A DNA stretch of 64,000 bases from Schaalia sp. ZJ405 (lineage in GTDB: Bacteria > Actinomycetota > Actinomycetes > Actinomycetales > Actinomycetaceae), in NCBI RefSeq assembly GCF_011038885.2, contig NZ_CP064952.1:744001-808000 (forward strand). The letters run 5' to 3'. Under the pieces are notes generated by a model. It did no database searches. It worked only from the letters and a program-made list of their open reading frames with translations, and was not told the origin of the DNA. A program made the position numbers and the translations under genes. This document shows positions 1 to 8,451 of the stretch, in pieces; positions within the stretch are counted from its first letter, which is position 1, and the number at the start of each line of letters is the position of its first letter.

Positions 1-660
1 GTTCTTGGGCATCTCCGATATGCGCGCAAGGCTGAGTGTTTTCGTCAAGGTGGCGATCTCGTCACCCGGGGAGAGAGTGCGACCGACCTGGGTGTGGCAC
101 TGGGCGACGGTGACGTTGGGAGCGGGAATCCAGAGGAAACGTTCGGGAGAGATCGTTGAAAAATCAGCGGCTTCCTGTTCGGTCACGCCCAGGAGTAGAG
201 CCACCGCCCGAAGTGTTAAGGGACCAACCCGTCCGCTGGGATAGGTGTTGTAGCCCAGGCGTTGAAGTTCCGTCTGCAAGGCAGTGACGTCCTCGCCGGT
301 GTCGTTCTCGCTCAGCTCTCTCCACAGGGGAGTAGCGGTGGCGAGGGCGAAGACGGGGCTCCCGTCCACGCTGAGGGCGGATTCCCCGGAGGTGAGTTCA
401 GAACCGGGAGAACATGCTAAATCCGTGACGAGGCCCGTTGAGGCGGAGGATAGAACGATTTCACTGCCCTGGGTCACTGTGAGTTGGACGGCGCGCTTGT
501 CGTCAACGGCGCGTGAGGTCACGGGGGAGTGCTGGTTGTCAACTGAACGTTCCAGGCCTTCGGGGTGGACCGGTCGAAATAGCCAGGCACCTGCGGCAAT
601 GCCGAAACCCACTGCGATCAGGATGCCGAGAGCTGTCAGGAGCTTGCGGTACCACGTCAT
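1..660 (-). CDS. HlyD-like efflux adaptor with peptidoglycan-binding domain (3' end outside window)
   Basis: Partial gene: 220 codons from the ATG at 658-660 run off the left edge without a stop. Residues about 5-28 form one hydrophobic segment (signal anchor). Residues about 60-120 look like the beta-rich part of an HlyD/RND-type adaptor. Residues about 121-160 match a peptidoglycan-binding-1 fold (TGEDVTALQTELQRLGY, then GPLTLRAVALLLGV). Such proteins link an ABC exporter to the envelope in Gram-positive bacteria. The start is set by an AAGGAGG ribosome site 9 bases upstream. It follows the lipoprotein at 722-1366 on the same strand after about 60 bases, so the two are probably one transcript, with a transporter likely beyond the window edge. 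Family assignment is fairly sure; substrate unknown. Confidence 0.72.
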   Translation of the reverse strand, partial: MTWYRKLLTALGILIAVGFGIAAGAWLFRPVHPEGLERSVDNQHSPVTSRAVDDKRAVQLTVTQGSEIVLSSASTGLVTDLACSPGSELTSGESALSVDGSPVFALATATPLWRELSENDTGEDVTALQTELQRLGYNTYPSGRVGPLTLRAVALLLGVTEQEAADFSTISPERFLWIPAPNVTVAQCHTQVGRTLSPGDEIATLTKTLSLARISEMPKN

Positions 661-721
661 TGAGAATTCCTCCTTGCATTGCGGGCCTGAAACTGTGAAG
701 CGAACAATAAATGGTGATGAG

Positions 722-1366
722 TTAGGACTGCGATGTTTCCGTGGATGAGTATGCGGGATTGCGTACGCAGGAAAGGTATATATCGAGTCCCTTTTCTGGA
801 TCACCGATATATGTCAGTGCTTCGCCGGGAATGCCTTCGATTGGTTGCTTACCCTCGGCGTTCTTGCGGTGGATCCAGTCAATTATGTCCTTGTGGTAGC
901 GCTCTTTCGTGTAAACCGGTTCTACGGCTTTATTACGGATGAGACAATCGATAATGACCTGCTCATGTGGAAGCTTTGTGGGATTCGTTGTCATCTTGAA
1001 ATAAATCGACTCTGTGTCGCTGTAGAACAGTTCCTCGTCACACGTATTTAGAGCGTCCATTCCAGACTCGCCGAACTCGTTGTCTCGGACAGCGAAGTCG
1101 TTGAACTGAGATCCAAAGCTGAGATGGAATCCGCGGTCAGCAACGCACTGAATGATTGTGTTCTTCAGTTCAGTCATCTCAGATTCGGTGATGACACCGT
1201 CGGCGAGAATTGTGGCTGTAGGCTCAACATCCTGAACTTCTGCATGGAGCTTTTCCGCATCTGGCCGATATAGCTCGATTGGGGTTGCCTCGTGCTGCGC
1301 TGTGCACGCACCGAGAAAAGCGATAGTCACCAATATGCTGGCTATTTTTAGTCTCTGACGCTGCAT
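722..1366 (-). CDS. Putative four-cysteine lipoprotein (paralogue A)
   Basis: 214 residues. A basic start, a hydrophobic run and lipobox LGAC put the lipidated cysteine at residue 21, so the protein is probably anchored outside the membrane. The mature part has four more cysteines, in the contexts QCVADRGF, NTCDEE, IDCLIRN and LSCVRNP. The same four contexts recur in the lipoprotein at 21335-21964, so the two are paralogues and may carry two disulfides. Base composition is visibly poorer in G+C than the neighbours. No clear ribosome site precedes the ATG. It lies just upstream of the efflux adaptor on the same strand. Function is not recognised; a role beside an exporter is inference from position. 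Confidence 0.7.
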   Translation of the reverse strand: MQRQRLKIASILVTIAFLGACTAQHEATPIELYRPDAEKLHAEVQDVEPTATILADGVITESEMTELKNTIIQCVADRGFHLSFGSQFNDFAVRDNEFGESGMDALNTCDEELFYSDTESIYFKMTTNPTKLPHEQVIIDCLIRNKAVEPVYTKERYHKDIIDWIHRKNAEGKQPIEGIPGEALTYIGDPEKGLDIYLSCVRNPAYSSTETSQS

Positions 1367-1794
1367 ACTATTGGTCCAGATCGTTTGTTGTGTGGGAACA
1401 CGAAGGCCTCTTGCCTAAAAGTGGGTACATGGTCGCGGTGGTTCATTGTTTCGTGATCCAAAGAACCGCCACGAAAAGATCCAGTGTGGGGAGAGCGATG
1501 AGTGATGCTGCGCTAAAGAGTATTGCGCAGGCAAACGAACTGAATCTCTTCATGATGAGTTGTCCAATCTCCCGGCCAGGTGAGGGCGTCGTTGCCACTC
1601 AATCCACAGGTTACAGGGAAACTAGGGAGAAATGAAGAGAAATGAGTGTGGCGATTTGCTGGGCGACACATGATGAGCCCAGGCACGTGGATGGACAGAA
1701 AGAACACTCCCCGGTTTCTCAGTGACGCAAAGTCACGGAGAAACCGGGGAGTAACGGTGAGGCAAGAAGCGGTGAAAACCCGCAGATCAGGCCA
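1367..1794. other. 428-bp gap without a convincing gene
   Basis: Short open frames here have no family features or good ribosome sites. The only clear element is the terminator-like hairpin at 1706-1752, which ends the transporter transcript coming from the right on the minus strand. Promoter signals for the lipoprotein at 722-1366 must lie here, but I could not pick one out. Confidence 0.5.
1706..1752 (-). terminator. Rho-independent terminator of the AspT/YbjL-type transporter
   Basis: Perfect 15-bp inverted repeat: ACTCCCCGGTTTCTC at 1706-1720 and its complement at 1738-1752, with a 17-base loop. Read on the minus strand, a T-rich stretch (GTGTTCTTTCTG) follows. It lies about 45 bases past the stop codon of the minus-strand transporter. 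Confidence 0.8.
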
Positions 1795-3402
1795 TCACAA
1801 AGCACCGAGGATCTGGGCGACGGCAATTTTTCCGACCATCGCGACGGGGTAAACCAGGGCATACCCCAAAGCCACGCGAGGATCCGAACCCGTGCGGCCA
1901 TTGGCGAAGGCAAGGACTGCGGGCTGCGTCTGTGCGCCACCGAGCAAACCAGCCAGCTGCGTGCCACCCATCTTGAAGATCCACCGCATCGTGCAGTACA
2001 AGCCGACCGCCATGATCGACGTCATGAGGAATCCCAAGATGAAGATACGGATCCAGTCGCCGGAGGTGAAAGCATTCGCGATCTGACCACCAGCGTTTGC
2101 CCCCGCCTGAGCGAGGAAGACAAGCAAACCGAGCTCAGCAAGAACCTGGCTCGCGGTGAATGGCAGTGCGGTGACGACCGGGCCGATGCGTCCGATCCGT
2201 CCGAAGATCAGCCCAACGATCAGTGTTCCAGCAGCGGAACCGATGGAGAAGTAATCGCCCGAGGGCGTAAGGATCGGAAGCTCACCAATCATGATGCCCA
2301 ACGCCATACCGATACCCAGGGCGATGGGGTTGAGATCGAAGAGGCCGCGAGCTGAGTCGCCGAAGAACTTCGTGATGTCCTTCATTTTCGAGGTCGGAGC
2401 AACAACGCGGACGCGGTCACCCTGCTGAAGAACGAGGTCAGGTTCGGCAACCATGTCGATGTCACCGCGGCGAACACGAGAAATGGTCGCGGAGAACTTC
2501 TGCGCCATGTTGAGCGAGCCAACTGTGCGGCCGGCAATCTCGGGGGAGGAGATCGTCATGCGACGGAAATCCAAGTAGGAACGGTCCTGCATGAGCGAGT
2601 GCGAGGATGCGTGACCAAGTTCAGTAGCTGCACGTGCAACGACTTCACGGGGGCCAACAACAGTGACAAGGTCACCCGGGTCGAGCGTATCCGACATCGA
2701 GGGTCGGGAAATCGGCCCCGTCTCACCGCGACGCAGACGTGAGAACGTCACTTTTTCGCCAAGTTTCTCGTAGATATCACCAATGAAGGGGTGATCCTGG
2801 CGTTCAACTCGGATCGTGCGGTTTGCCAGTGGTGAGGGGACGTCCTTGTCGTTCTTTCCGTAGGACAGGGCAGCCATAGCTGCGGCGAGCATCCCGATGA
2901 CACCGAAGAGGTACGCAATCGAATAGCCGACCGTTGCTCGGTCAAGTGCCCCGGAGGCTTCACCTGCCGCCGCGAGGGCGGGAGTGTTCGTGAGAGCTCC
3001 CGCGAAAGTACCGGCGATCAATGGAATGTCCATGCCCATCGCTTTGCCGATGAAAAGGCCCGCTATTGCGGCGATGATGTAGAGAGCGACCAACGTCAGG
3101 AGCGGTCCGATGGCTTTCTTCAGGTTATGGAAGAACGACGAACCGGAGTTGACACCAATGGCGAATGTGAAGAGCGTCAGGCCCAGAGTTCCGATCTGAG
3201 GGGTGACGCGCAGTTCGATGTCGTAGGACTGAGCCCATGCGGATAAGGCAATTGCGAGGAATAAAACGGCAGCTGCACCAAGGCCAATCCCCTTGATTTT
3301 GATATGGCCGACGGCCATGCCAAAACCGATGAGGAGGAAGAGGAAAAGCACCGGCTGTTCTGCCAGTAAATGAAATACAGTTTCCACTGTCGAAGACTCC
3401 AT
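1795..3402 (-). CDS. AspT/YidE/YbjL-type membrane transporter with TrkA-C domains
   Basis: About 535 residues from the ATG at 3400-3402. A membrane block of about five helices at the N-terminus (from LLAEQPVLFLFLLIGFGMA) is followed by a cytoplasmic centre with two TrkA-C-like stretches (around PFIGDIYEKLGEKVTFSRL and the GRTVGSLNMAQKFSATISRV region). A second membrane block closes the protein. This two-block architecture is that of the aspartate:alanine-exchanger (AAEx) family; substrate cannot be told. An open frame continues upstream to 3543, but the extra 47 residues contain no membrane segment and the family normally begins near MESSTVETVFHLL, so I use the internal start. It is divergent from ilvB and ends in the hairpin at 1706-1752. 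Confidence 0.8.
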   Translation of the reverse strand: MESSTVETVFHLLAEQPVLFLFLLIGFGMAVGHIKIKGIGLGAAAVLFLAIALSAWAQSYDIELRVTPQIGTLGLTLFTFAIGVNSGSSFFHNLKKAIGPLLTLVALYIIAAIAGLFIGKAMGMDIPLIAGTFAGALTNTPALAAAGEASGALDRATVGYSIAYLFGVIGMLAAAMAALSYGKNDKDVPSPLANRTIRVERQDHPFIGDIYEKLGEKVTFSRLRRGETGPISRPSMSDTLDPGDLVTVVGPREVVARAATELGHASSHSLMQDRSYLDFRRMTISSPEIAGRTVGSLNMAQKFSATISRVRRGDIDMVAEPDLVLQQGDRVRVVAPTSKMKDITKFFGDSARGLFDLNPIALGIGMALGIMIGELPILTPSGDYFSIGSAAGTLIVGLIFGRIGRIGPVVTALPFTASQVLAELGLLVFLAQAGANAGGQIANAFTSGDWIRIFILGFLMTSIMAVGLYCTMRWIFKMGGTQLAGLLGGAQTQPAVLAFANGRTGSDPRVALGYALVYPVAMVGKIAVAQILGAL

Positions 3403-3655
3403 TGCTCGGAGGGAAAACACCATGTCAGGCCAGTATGGCAGGTCGGCGGGAACGCTAACGGTGTCCATCGTCCTAAACGCGATCAATGTGATGTGAGCAT
3501 CACAAGCAAGAGGCAGGGGGACAATCGATCGACGATAGATCACGATGCGTCATCGCAGGGGCGTAGGCGCTCCACGGGTGACCTGCAGGGAATACCGAGG
3601 TCCGAAGTATGAGACGGATCCGATCACTCATCGTCAGCGGCCTACCGTTACATAC

Positions 3656-3727
3656 GTGCGCAACATTCACCTTGCAGAAATTGACGTCCTGGTCATCGTA
3701 CCCGGGCGTGCGATTCCTGCCGAGTGA
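3656..3727 (+). CDS. Candidate branched-chain leader peptide of ilvBNC
   Basis: A 23-codon frame (GTG at 3656, TGA at 3725-3727) lies just ahead of ilvB. Nine residues of the 17-residue stretch from IHLAE to the final Ile are Ile, Leu or Val, including the run [13 protein letters not shown]. It resembles, in size and in the IV-rich then Arg/Pro pattern, the ilvB leader described in Corynebacterium glutamicum. A 10-bp hairpin begins inside it (3705-3714 with 3739-3748) and an intrinsic terminator follows at 3751-3784. No strong ribosome site is seen for the GTG, and an in-frame ATG lies far upstream at 3545, so the exact start is unsure. Likely role: ribosome stalling when branched-chain aminoacyl-tRNAs are scarce. 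Confidence 0.5.
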   Translation: MRNIHLAEIDVLVIVPGRAIPAE

Positions 3728-3748
3728 ACTACGGGTGGATCGCACGCC
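3705..3748 (+). promoter_or_regulatory. Attenuator hairpin 1:2 in ilvB leader
   Basis: GGCGTGCGAT at 3705-3714 pairs perfectly with ATCGCACGCC at 3739-3748 across a 24-base loop that contains the leader stop codon. It overlaps the end of the leader frame, as expected of the protector hairpin in a ribosome-mediated attenuator. I did not find a convincing antiterminator pairing by eye. Confidence 0.5.
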
Positions 3749-3750
3749 TT

Positions 3751-3784
3751 ATCCCCAACGCCACGGTCGCGGAGGGGATTTTTT
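3751..3784 (+). terminator. Intrinsic terminator of the ilvB attenuator, masking the ribosome site
   Basis: ATCCCC at 3751-3756 pairs with GGGGAT at 3774-3779, and CGC at 3759-3761 with GCG at 3769-3771, separated by a 2x2 internal loop; six T residues follow (3779-3784). The ilvB ATG is at 3786, so the right arm contains the ribosome site GGAGGGG. Folding would both stop transcription and hide the start. Confidence 0.6.
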
Positions 3785-3785
3785 C

Positions 3786-5591
3786 ATGGGATTCATCCAC
3801 ACAGACGGAGAGGACCTCGCGGTGAAAGACACTGCCGACACACAAACCATGACGGGTGCTGAGGCCATCGTTGCCAGTCTCGAAGCGCTCGGTGTCACTG
3901 ACGTTTTCGGAATGCCCGGTGGCGCGATTCTTCCAACCTACGACCCACTGATGGCGTCAACCTCGTTGCGCCACATCCTTGTACGTCACGAACAAGGTGC
4001 AGGCCACGCCGCCGAAGGATATGCCATCGCTACAGGGAAAGTTGGGTGCGCAATCGTCACCTCCGGTCCCGGGGCAACCAACATTCTCACCGCCCTGGCC
4101 GACGCAAACATGGACTCCATTCCGATGGTCGTCATCTCCGGCCAGGTTGGTGCCTCGCTCATCGGTACCGACGCTTTCCAAGAGGCCGACATTGTCGGTG
4201 CATCGATGCCGCTGACAAAGCACGCGTTCCTCGTCACCGACGCCCAGGAGATTCCCGCTCGTCTGGCCGAAGCCTTCCATCTGGCCGGAACAGGCCGCCC
4301 CGGCCCCGTCCTCGTTGATGTCACCAAATCGGCTCAGACGGGAACCCTTGAGTTTGCGTGGCCGCCCGCACTTGACCTGCCCGGATACCGGATCGGCGCG
4401 AAACCTCATAAGAAACAGGTCAAAGCTGCGGCTCGCGCACTCATCGAAGCCCAAGCTCCCGTCTTCTACGTCGGCGGTGGCATGATTCGCTCGGGAGCAA
4501 CACAGGATCTCAAAACCCTCGTTGAGCTGACAAACGCTCCCGTTGTCACCACGTTGACGGCGCGAGGTGCGTTCCCCGATTCCGACTCTCACAACCTCGG
4601 GATGCCCGGCATGCACGGAACCGTTGCCGCCGTGGGTGCCCTCCAACGTGCAGACCTCATCGTCGCCCTCGGCTCCCGATTCGACGACCGAGTCACCGGA
4701 AAACTTGACTCTTTTGCCCCGCGTGCCCGCGTTGTCCACATCGACATTGACGCCGCGGAAATCTCGAAGAATCGCTTCGCAGATATCCCGATCGTCGGTG
4801 ACCTCAAAACAGCGCTCGGCGCACTCAACGAGGAAGTGGCTGTGCTCAAAGCTCAGCAGGGAGCTGCCGATCTGTCAGGATGGTGGCGCTACCTTGACCG
4901 ACTGCGCGAACGCTACCCAATGGGGTGGGCCCCTGCCGAGGACGGAAAACTTGTTCCCCAGGAAGTGCTCGCTCACCTCTCCAACAAAGTTGGCTCCGAT
5001 GCCATTTACGTCACAGGAGTTGGCCAGCATCAAATGTGGGCCGCGCAGTTCATTGAACATAACAACCCGCGCCACTTCATCTCCTCATCGGGACTGGGCA
5101 CGATGGGCTACTGCGTGCCCGCAGCAATGGGAGCCCAGGTGGGCCAGCCCAACAAGGTTGTCTGGGCGATTGATGGCGACGGCTCATTCCAGATGACAAA
5201 CCAGGAACTGGCGACCTGCACGGTCAACAACATCCCGATCAAGGTTGCGCTCATTAACAACGGCGTCCTGGGGATGGTGCGTCAATGGCAGTCCCTGTTC
5301 TACGGACAGCGCTACTCGAACACAACACTCAACACCTCAGACGGTGATGATCAGATCCCGAACTTCGTCAAACTTGCCGAAGCCTACGGGATGGCCGCCC
5401 GCACGGTGCGTACCCTCGACGAGGTTGACGAAGCGATCGACTGGGCGATGAGCATCAACGACCGTCCGGTACTCATCGACTTCCGCGTGTCGAAAGACGC
5501 GATGGTGTGGCCGATGGTTGCCGCCGGAGTCTCAAACGACGAAATCCGCTATGCGCAGGGCATGGCGCCGAACTGGGAAGTGGAGGACTGA
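3786..5591 (+). CDS. ilvB: Acetolactate synthase large subunit
   Basis: 601 residues. Catalyses the thiamine-diphosphate-dependent condensation of pyruvate (or 2-oxobutyrate) that begins valine, leucine and isoleucine synthesis. Seen: the N-terminal TPP domain with the catalytic Glu in [13 protein letters not shown] (about residue 68), a central domain, and the C-terminal TPP/Mg site [14 protein letters not shown] (about residue 464). Length is normal for the family. The frame is open upstream to 3609, but the ATG at 3786 has the GGAGGGG site and matches the usual start just before the [15 protein letters not shown] region. ilvN follows after 3 bases and ilvC soon after, so this is an operon. 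Control is probably by the leader and terminator at 3656-3784. Confidence 0.96.
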   Translation: MGFIHTDGEDLAVKDTADTQTMTGAEAIVASLEALGVTDVFGMPGGAILPTYDPLMASTSLRHILVRHEQGAGHAAEGYAIATGKVGCAIVTSGPGATNILTALADANMDSIPMVVISGQVGASLIGTDAFQEADIVGASMPLTKHAFLVTDAQEIPARLAEAFHLAGTGRPGPVLVDVTKSAQTGTLEFAWPPALDLPGYRIGAKPHKKQVKAAARALIEAQAPVFYVGGGMIRSGATQDLKTLVELTNAPVVTTLTARGAFPDSDSHNLGMPGMHGTVAAVGALQRADLIVALGSRFDDRVTGKLDSFAPRARVVHIDIDAAEISKNRFADIPIVGDLKTALGALNEEVAVLKAQQGAADLSGWWRYLDRLRERYPMGWAPAEDGKLVPQEVLAHLSNKVGSDAIYVTGVGQHQMWAAQFIEHNNPRHFISSSGLGTMGYCVPAAMGAQVGQPNKVVWAIDGDGSFQMTNQELATCTVNNIPIKVALINNGVLGMVRQWQSLFYGQRYSNTTLNTSDGDDQIPNFVKLAEAYGMAARTVRTLDEVDEAIDWAMSINDRPVLIDFRVSKDAMVWPMVAAGVSNDEIRYAQGMAPNWEVED

Positions 5592-5594
5592 GCA

Positions 5595-6107
5595 ATGGCT
5601 GCAACCCACACATTAGCGGTGCTCGTGGAAAACAAGCCCGGCGTCCTCACCCGCGTCGCGGCACTCTTCGCCCGCCGCGCATTCAACATCAAATCTCTTG
5701 CGGTTGGTGAAACTGAACATCCGGAAGTTTCGCGAATGACGATCATCGTCGAGGCTGACGAGCAGCCCTTCGAGCAGGTGACGAAGCAGCTGAACAAGCT
5801 GATCAACGTGCTCAAAGTGGTTGAACACCACCCTGAGGACTCAGTGGAACGCCGCATGATTTTGTTCAAGGTGCGTGCCGACGATCAGACACGAACCAAC
5901 GTTCTCCAGATCGTTGACCTCTTCCGCGCGCACATCGTTGACGTTCACACCGAATCGGTCGTCATCGAATCCATCGGCTCACTGTCGAAATTGGAAGCAC
6001 TGCTGAGGGCGCTTGAACCCTACGGTATTACAGAAATCGTCCAGTCGGGCGCCGTGGCGATCGGCCGCGGATCACGTTCGATCACGGATCAATTGAAGGA
6101 GAAATAA
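5595..6107 (+). CDS. ilvN: Acetolactate synthase small (regulatory) subunit
   Basis: 170 residues, the common length. Begins [24 protein letters not shown], an ACT domain that binds valine for feedback control, followed by the C-terminal small-subunit domain from about residue 80. It pairs with IlvB and raises its activity. It sits 3 bases after ilvB and 2 bases before ilvC, so translation is probably coupled. Confidence 0.96.
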   Translation: MAATHTLAVLVENKPGVLTRVAALFARRAFNIKSLAVGETEHPEVSRMTIIVEADEQPFEQVTKQLNKLINVLKVVEHHPEDSVERRMILFKVRADDQTRTNVLQIVDLFRAHIVDVHTESVVIESIGSLSKLEALLRALEPYGITEIVQSGAVAIGRGSRSITDQLKEK

Positions 6108-6109
6108 CA

Positions 6110-7135
6110 ATGGCAGAGATCATCTACGACGACGGTGCAGACCTGTCGATCATCCAGTCCAAGAAGGTCGCCATTATTGGATACGGCTCGCAGGGGCACG
6201 CCCATGCGCTCAACCTCAAGGATTCCGGAGTGGACGTGGTTGTTGGCCTCCGTCCCGGATCCTCCTCGTGGGAAAAGGCAGAGGCCGCTGGCCTGGAAGT
6301 GAAAGACGTTCCCGAGGCAGTTGCCGAGGGCGACGTTGTTTCCATCCTCCTGCCCGATCAGGTGCAGCGCTTCGTCTACGCCGAACAGATCGCTCCGAAC
6401 CTCAAAGACGGGGCTGCCCTGCTTTTTGCGCACGGCTTCAACATTCGCTTCGGCTACATCGAGGTCCCCGAGGGCCACGACGTCATCATGGCTGCCCCCA
6501 AGGGCCCGGGCCACAAGGTCCGTGAATCCTTCGTCCAGGGTAAGGGCACGCCGGACGTCGTTGCCGTAGAGGTAGATGCATCCGGTAACGCATGGCCGCT
6601 GACCCTGTCCTACGCAAAAGGAATCGGCGGGACCCGCGCCGGTGTCATCAAGACGACCTTCACCGAGGAAACCGAAACTGACCTCTTCGGCGAGCAGGCC
6701 GTCCTCTGCGGCGGCGTTTCCCACCTGATCCAGGCGGGATTCGAGACCCTCGTCGAGGCCGGCTACCAGCCTGAGATCGCCTACTTCGAGGTCTGCCATG
6801 AGATGAAGCAAATCGTTGACCTCATCAACGAGGGTGGCATCACGAAGCAGCGCTGGTCGTGCTCCGACACCGCCGAGTACGGCGACTACGTGTCCGGCCC
6901 ACGTGTCATCGGCCCCGAAGCTAAGCAGGCAATGAAAGACGTCCTCTCCGACATTCAGGACGGCACCTTCGCTCGTCGCTTCATTACCGATCAGGACAAC
7001 GGTGCGCTGGAGTTCAAGGCTCTGCGCTCGGAAGAAGAATCCCACCCGATCGAGAAGACCGGCCAGAAGCTGCGTCAGGCCTTCGGTTGGACCCAGGCCG
7101 ATGAGGACTACACCGAGGGTTCAGCTGCTCGCTGA
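6110..7135 (+). CDS. ilvC: Ketol-acid reductoisomerase, class I
   Basis: 341 residues. Converts acetolactate or acetohydroxybutyrate to the dihydroxy acid with NADPH. Rossmann motif [17 protein letters not shown] is at about residues 24-40; the SSSWEKA loop after it fits NADPH use. Mg-binding acidic residues appear in the [10 protein letters not shown] region and in [18 protein letters not shown]. The short class I length and third place in ilvBNC are typical. An ATG two bases after the ilvN stop is preceded by AAGGAG. Two hairpins follow the stop, so the operon probably ends here, with leuB served by its own promoter. Confidence 0.97.
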   Translation: MAEIIYDDGADLSIIQSKKVAIIGYGSQGHAHALNLKDSGVDVVVGLRPGSSSWEKAEAAGLEVKDVPEAVAEGDVVSILLPDQVQRFVYAEQIAPNLKDGAALLFAHGFNIRFGYIEVPEGHDVIMAAPKGPGHKVRESFVQGKGTPDVVAVEVDASGNAWPLTLSYAKGIGGTRAGVIKTTFTEETETDLFGEQAVLCGGVSHLIQAGFETLVEAGYQPEIAYFEVCHEMKQIVDLINEGGITKQRWSCSDTAEYGDYVSGPRVIGPEAKQAMKDVLSDIQDGTFARRFITDQDNGALEFKALRSEEESHPIEKTGQKLRQAFGWTQADEDYTEGSAAR

Positions 7136-7186
7136 TCACGCTCGTGATCCTGAGTGCAGGGTGTTCAGATCCGCAACTCCTGTCGG

Positions 7187-7225
7187 CGCGCCGCCACGAG
7201 ACCACAAGTCTTCAGTGGCGGCGCG
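7187..7225 (+). terminator. Hairpin after ilvC
   Basis: CGCGCCGCCAC at 7187-7197 pairs perfectly with GTGGCGGCGCG at 7215-7225 (loop 17 bases). It is very stable but lacks a T-run, so termination is likely but not certain. It lies about 50 bases after the ilvC stop. Confidence 0.6.
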
Positions 7226-7248
7226 CGTGCGTTGAGACAAGGGACGCG

Positions 7249-7286
7249 GCTCGTCCTCGTCAATGATTCTGGGAACGAGGACGAGC
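7249..7286. repeat. Inverted pair of the CGTCCTCGT repeat
   Basis: GCTCGTCCTCGT at 7249-7260 and its exact complement at 7275-7286, with a 14-base loop. Both arms contain the window-wide repeat core. It follows the hairpin at 7187-7225 between ilvC and leuB. Inverted pairs of uptake sequences act as terminators in Neisseria and Haemophilus; the same use here is inference. Confidence 0.75.
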
Positions 7287-7299
7287 TGGCAGCCTCCGT

Positions 7300-7305
7300 T
7301 ACAAT
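7300..7305 (+). promoter_or_regulatory. Likely -10 element of leuB
   Basis: TACAAT matches the TANNNT form of actinobacterial -10 elements and lies 57 bases before the chosen leuB start. No good -35 hexamer is visible; the expected -35 position falls in the right arm of the repeat pair. Confidence 0.35.
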
Positions 7306-7362
7306 CGTGACCACAGAGCGGACGAAACCGCCCGCACTGTGGAAGCGGGGAAGAATGGACGC

Positions 7363-8418
7363 ATGACGACAATGAAGCTTGCAGTAATTCCCGGTGACGG
7401 AATCGGACAAGAAGTAGTTCCCGAAGGTCTCAAAGTCCTCAGCGCGGCGCTCCCGGATGTCACCGTGTCCACAACGCATTTCGACCTGGGTGCCCAGCGG
7501 TGGCATCGCACAGGTGAAACACTGACCGACGCAGACCTGGAAGCTATTAAGACGCACGACGCGATCCTCCTGGGAGCAGTTGGTGACCCGTCCGTCCCAT
7601 CGGGGGTGCTTGAACGTGGACTTCTCCTGAAACTGCGATTCTCACTCGATCACTACGTCAACCTCAGACCCTCGACGTACTACGAAGGTGTGCCCAGCCC
7701 ACTGGCTAACCCCAGCGGCGTTGATTTCGTTGTTGTTCGCGAAGGAACCGAAGGGCTGTACTGCGGAAATGGCGGTGCCGTCCGCGTGGGCACCCCGCAT
7801 GAAATCGCCACTGAAGTCTCCGTCAACACCGCATTCGGCGTTGAACGCGTCGTACGCTACGCCTTTGACAAAGCCAATTCTCGGCCCGCCCGACATCTGA
7901 CGCTCGTCCACAAACACAACGTCCTCGTCAACGCCGGACACCTCTGGCGTCGAACCGTTGAAGCCGTCGGTGCTCAATACCCGGATGTCACCGTTGACTA
8001 CTGCCACGTTGACGCGGCAACCATCTACCTCGTCACCGACCCGCAACGCTTCGACGTGATTGTTACCGATAATCTCTTCGGTGACATCCTCACTGACGAG
8101 GCAGGGGCGATCACCGGCGGTATCGGACTGTCAGCGTCTGGGAACATCAACCCAACGGGAACGTACCCCTCAATGTTTGAGCCCGTGCACGGGTCCGCGC
8201 CTGATATTGCCGGACAGGGGAAGGCCGATCCGACGGCAACGATCGCCTCGGTTGCGCTCATGCTTGATCACCTGGGATACGCTGAGGCGGCTCGAGCAGT
8301 TGAAAACGCGATCGAAGCTGATATGGCTGAGCGTGCCCGAGCTGCGGCGTCTGGGGACGCTCTTGTGCGTTCGACCTCGCAGATCGGAGATGACATCGCG
8401 GCGCGTCTGACGCGTTAG
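7363..8418 (+). CDS. leuB: 3-isopropylmalate dehydrogenase
   Basis: 351 residues from ATG 7363. NAD-dependent oxidative decarboxylation of 3-isopropylmalate in leucine synthesis. Seen: N-terminal [16 protein letters not shown], substrate loop ERGLLLKLR, active-site Tyr in [12 protein letters not shown], and the Mg/NAD region [13 protein letters not shown] followed by the cofactor loop [19 protein letters not shown]. Length is normal. The frame also opens at GTG 7339, but the N-terminus of the family begins at the chosen ATG. It lies downstream of ilvBNC but beyond two hairpins and a -10-like element, so it is probably transcribed separately. It converges on the lipoprotein at 8452. Confidence 0.93.
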   Translation: MTTMKLAVIPGDGIGQEVVPEGLKVLSAALPDVTVSTTHFDLGAQRWHRTGETLTDADLEAIKTHDAILLGAVGDPSVPSGVLERGLLLKLRFSLDHYVNLRPSTYYEGVPSPLANPSGVDFVVVREGTEGLYCGNGGAVRVGTPHEIATEVSVNTAFGVERVVRYAFDKANSRPARHLTLVHKHNVLVNAGHLWRRTVEAVGAQYPDVTVDYCHVDAATIYLVTDPQRFDVIVTDNLFGDILTDEAGAITGGIGLSASGNINPTGTYPSMFEPVHGSAPDIAGQGKADPTATIASVALMLDHLGYAEAARAVENAIEADMAERARAAASGDALVRSTSQIGDDIAARLTR

Positions 8419-8451
8419 AGCCGGTGGCGCTGGTCGATGCCTCGGTCAGCC

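Noticed and set aside
3609..3785. 59-codon upstream extension of ilvB
   Set aside because: The extra residues are not in the family, the ATG at 3786 has a good ribosome site, and the region is better explained as an attenuator leader.
3544..3785. T-box or other riboswitch in the ilv leader
   Set aside because: I could not find the conserved T-box bulge sequence or a specifier-loop structure; a short leader frame with a terminator explains the region.
6089..7045. 318-codon frame on the minus strand opposite ilvC
   Set aside because: It lies entirely antisense to ilvC, has no ribosome site or family motif, and arises from third-position G+C bias. The same holds for the 260-codon frame opposite ilvB (3957-4739).
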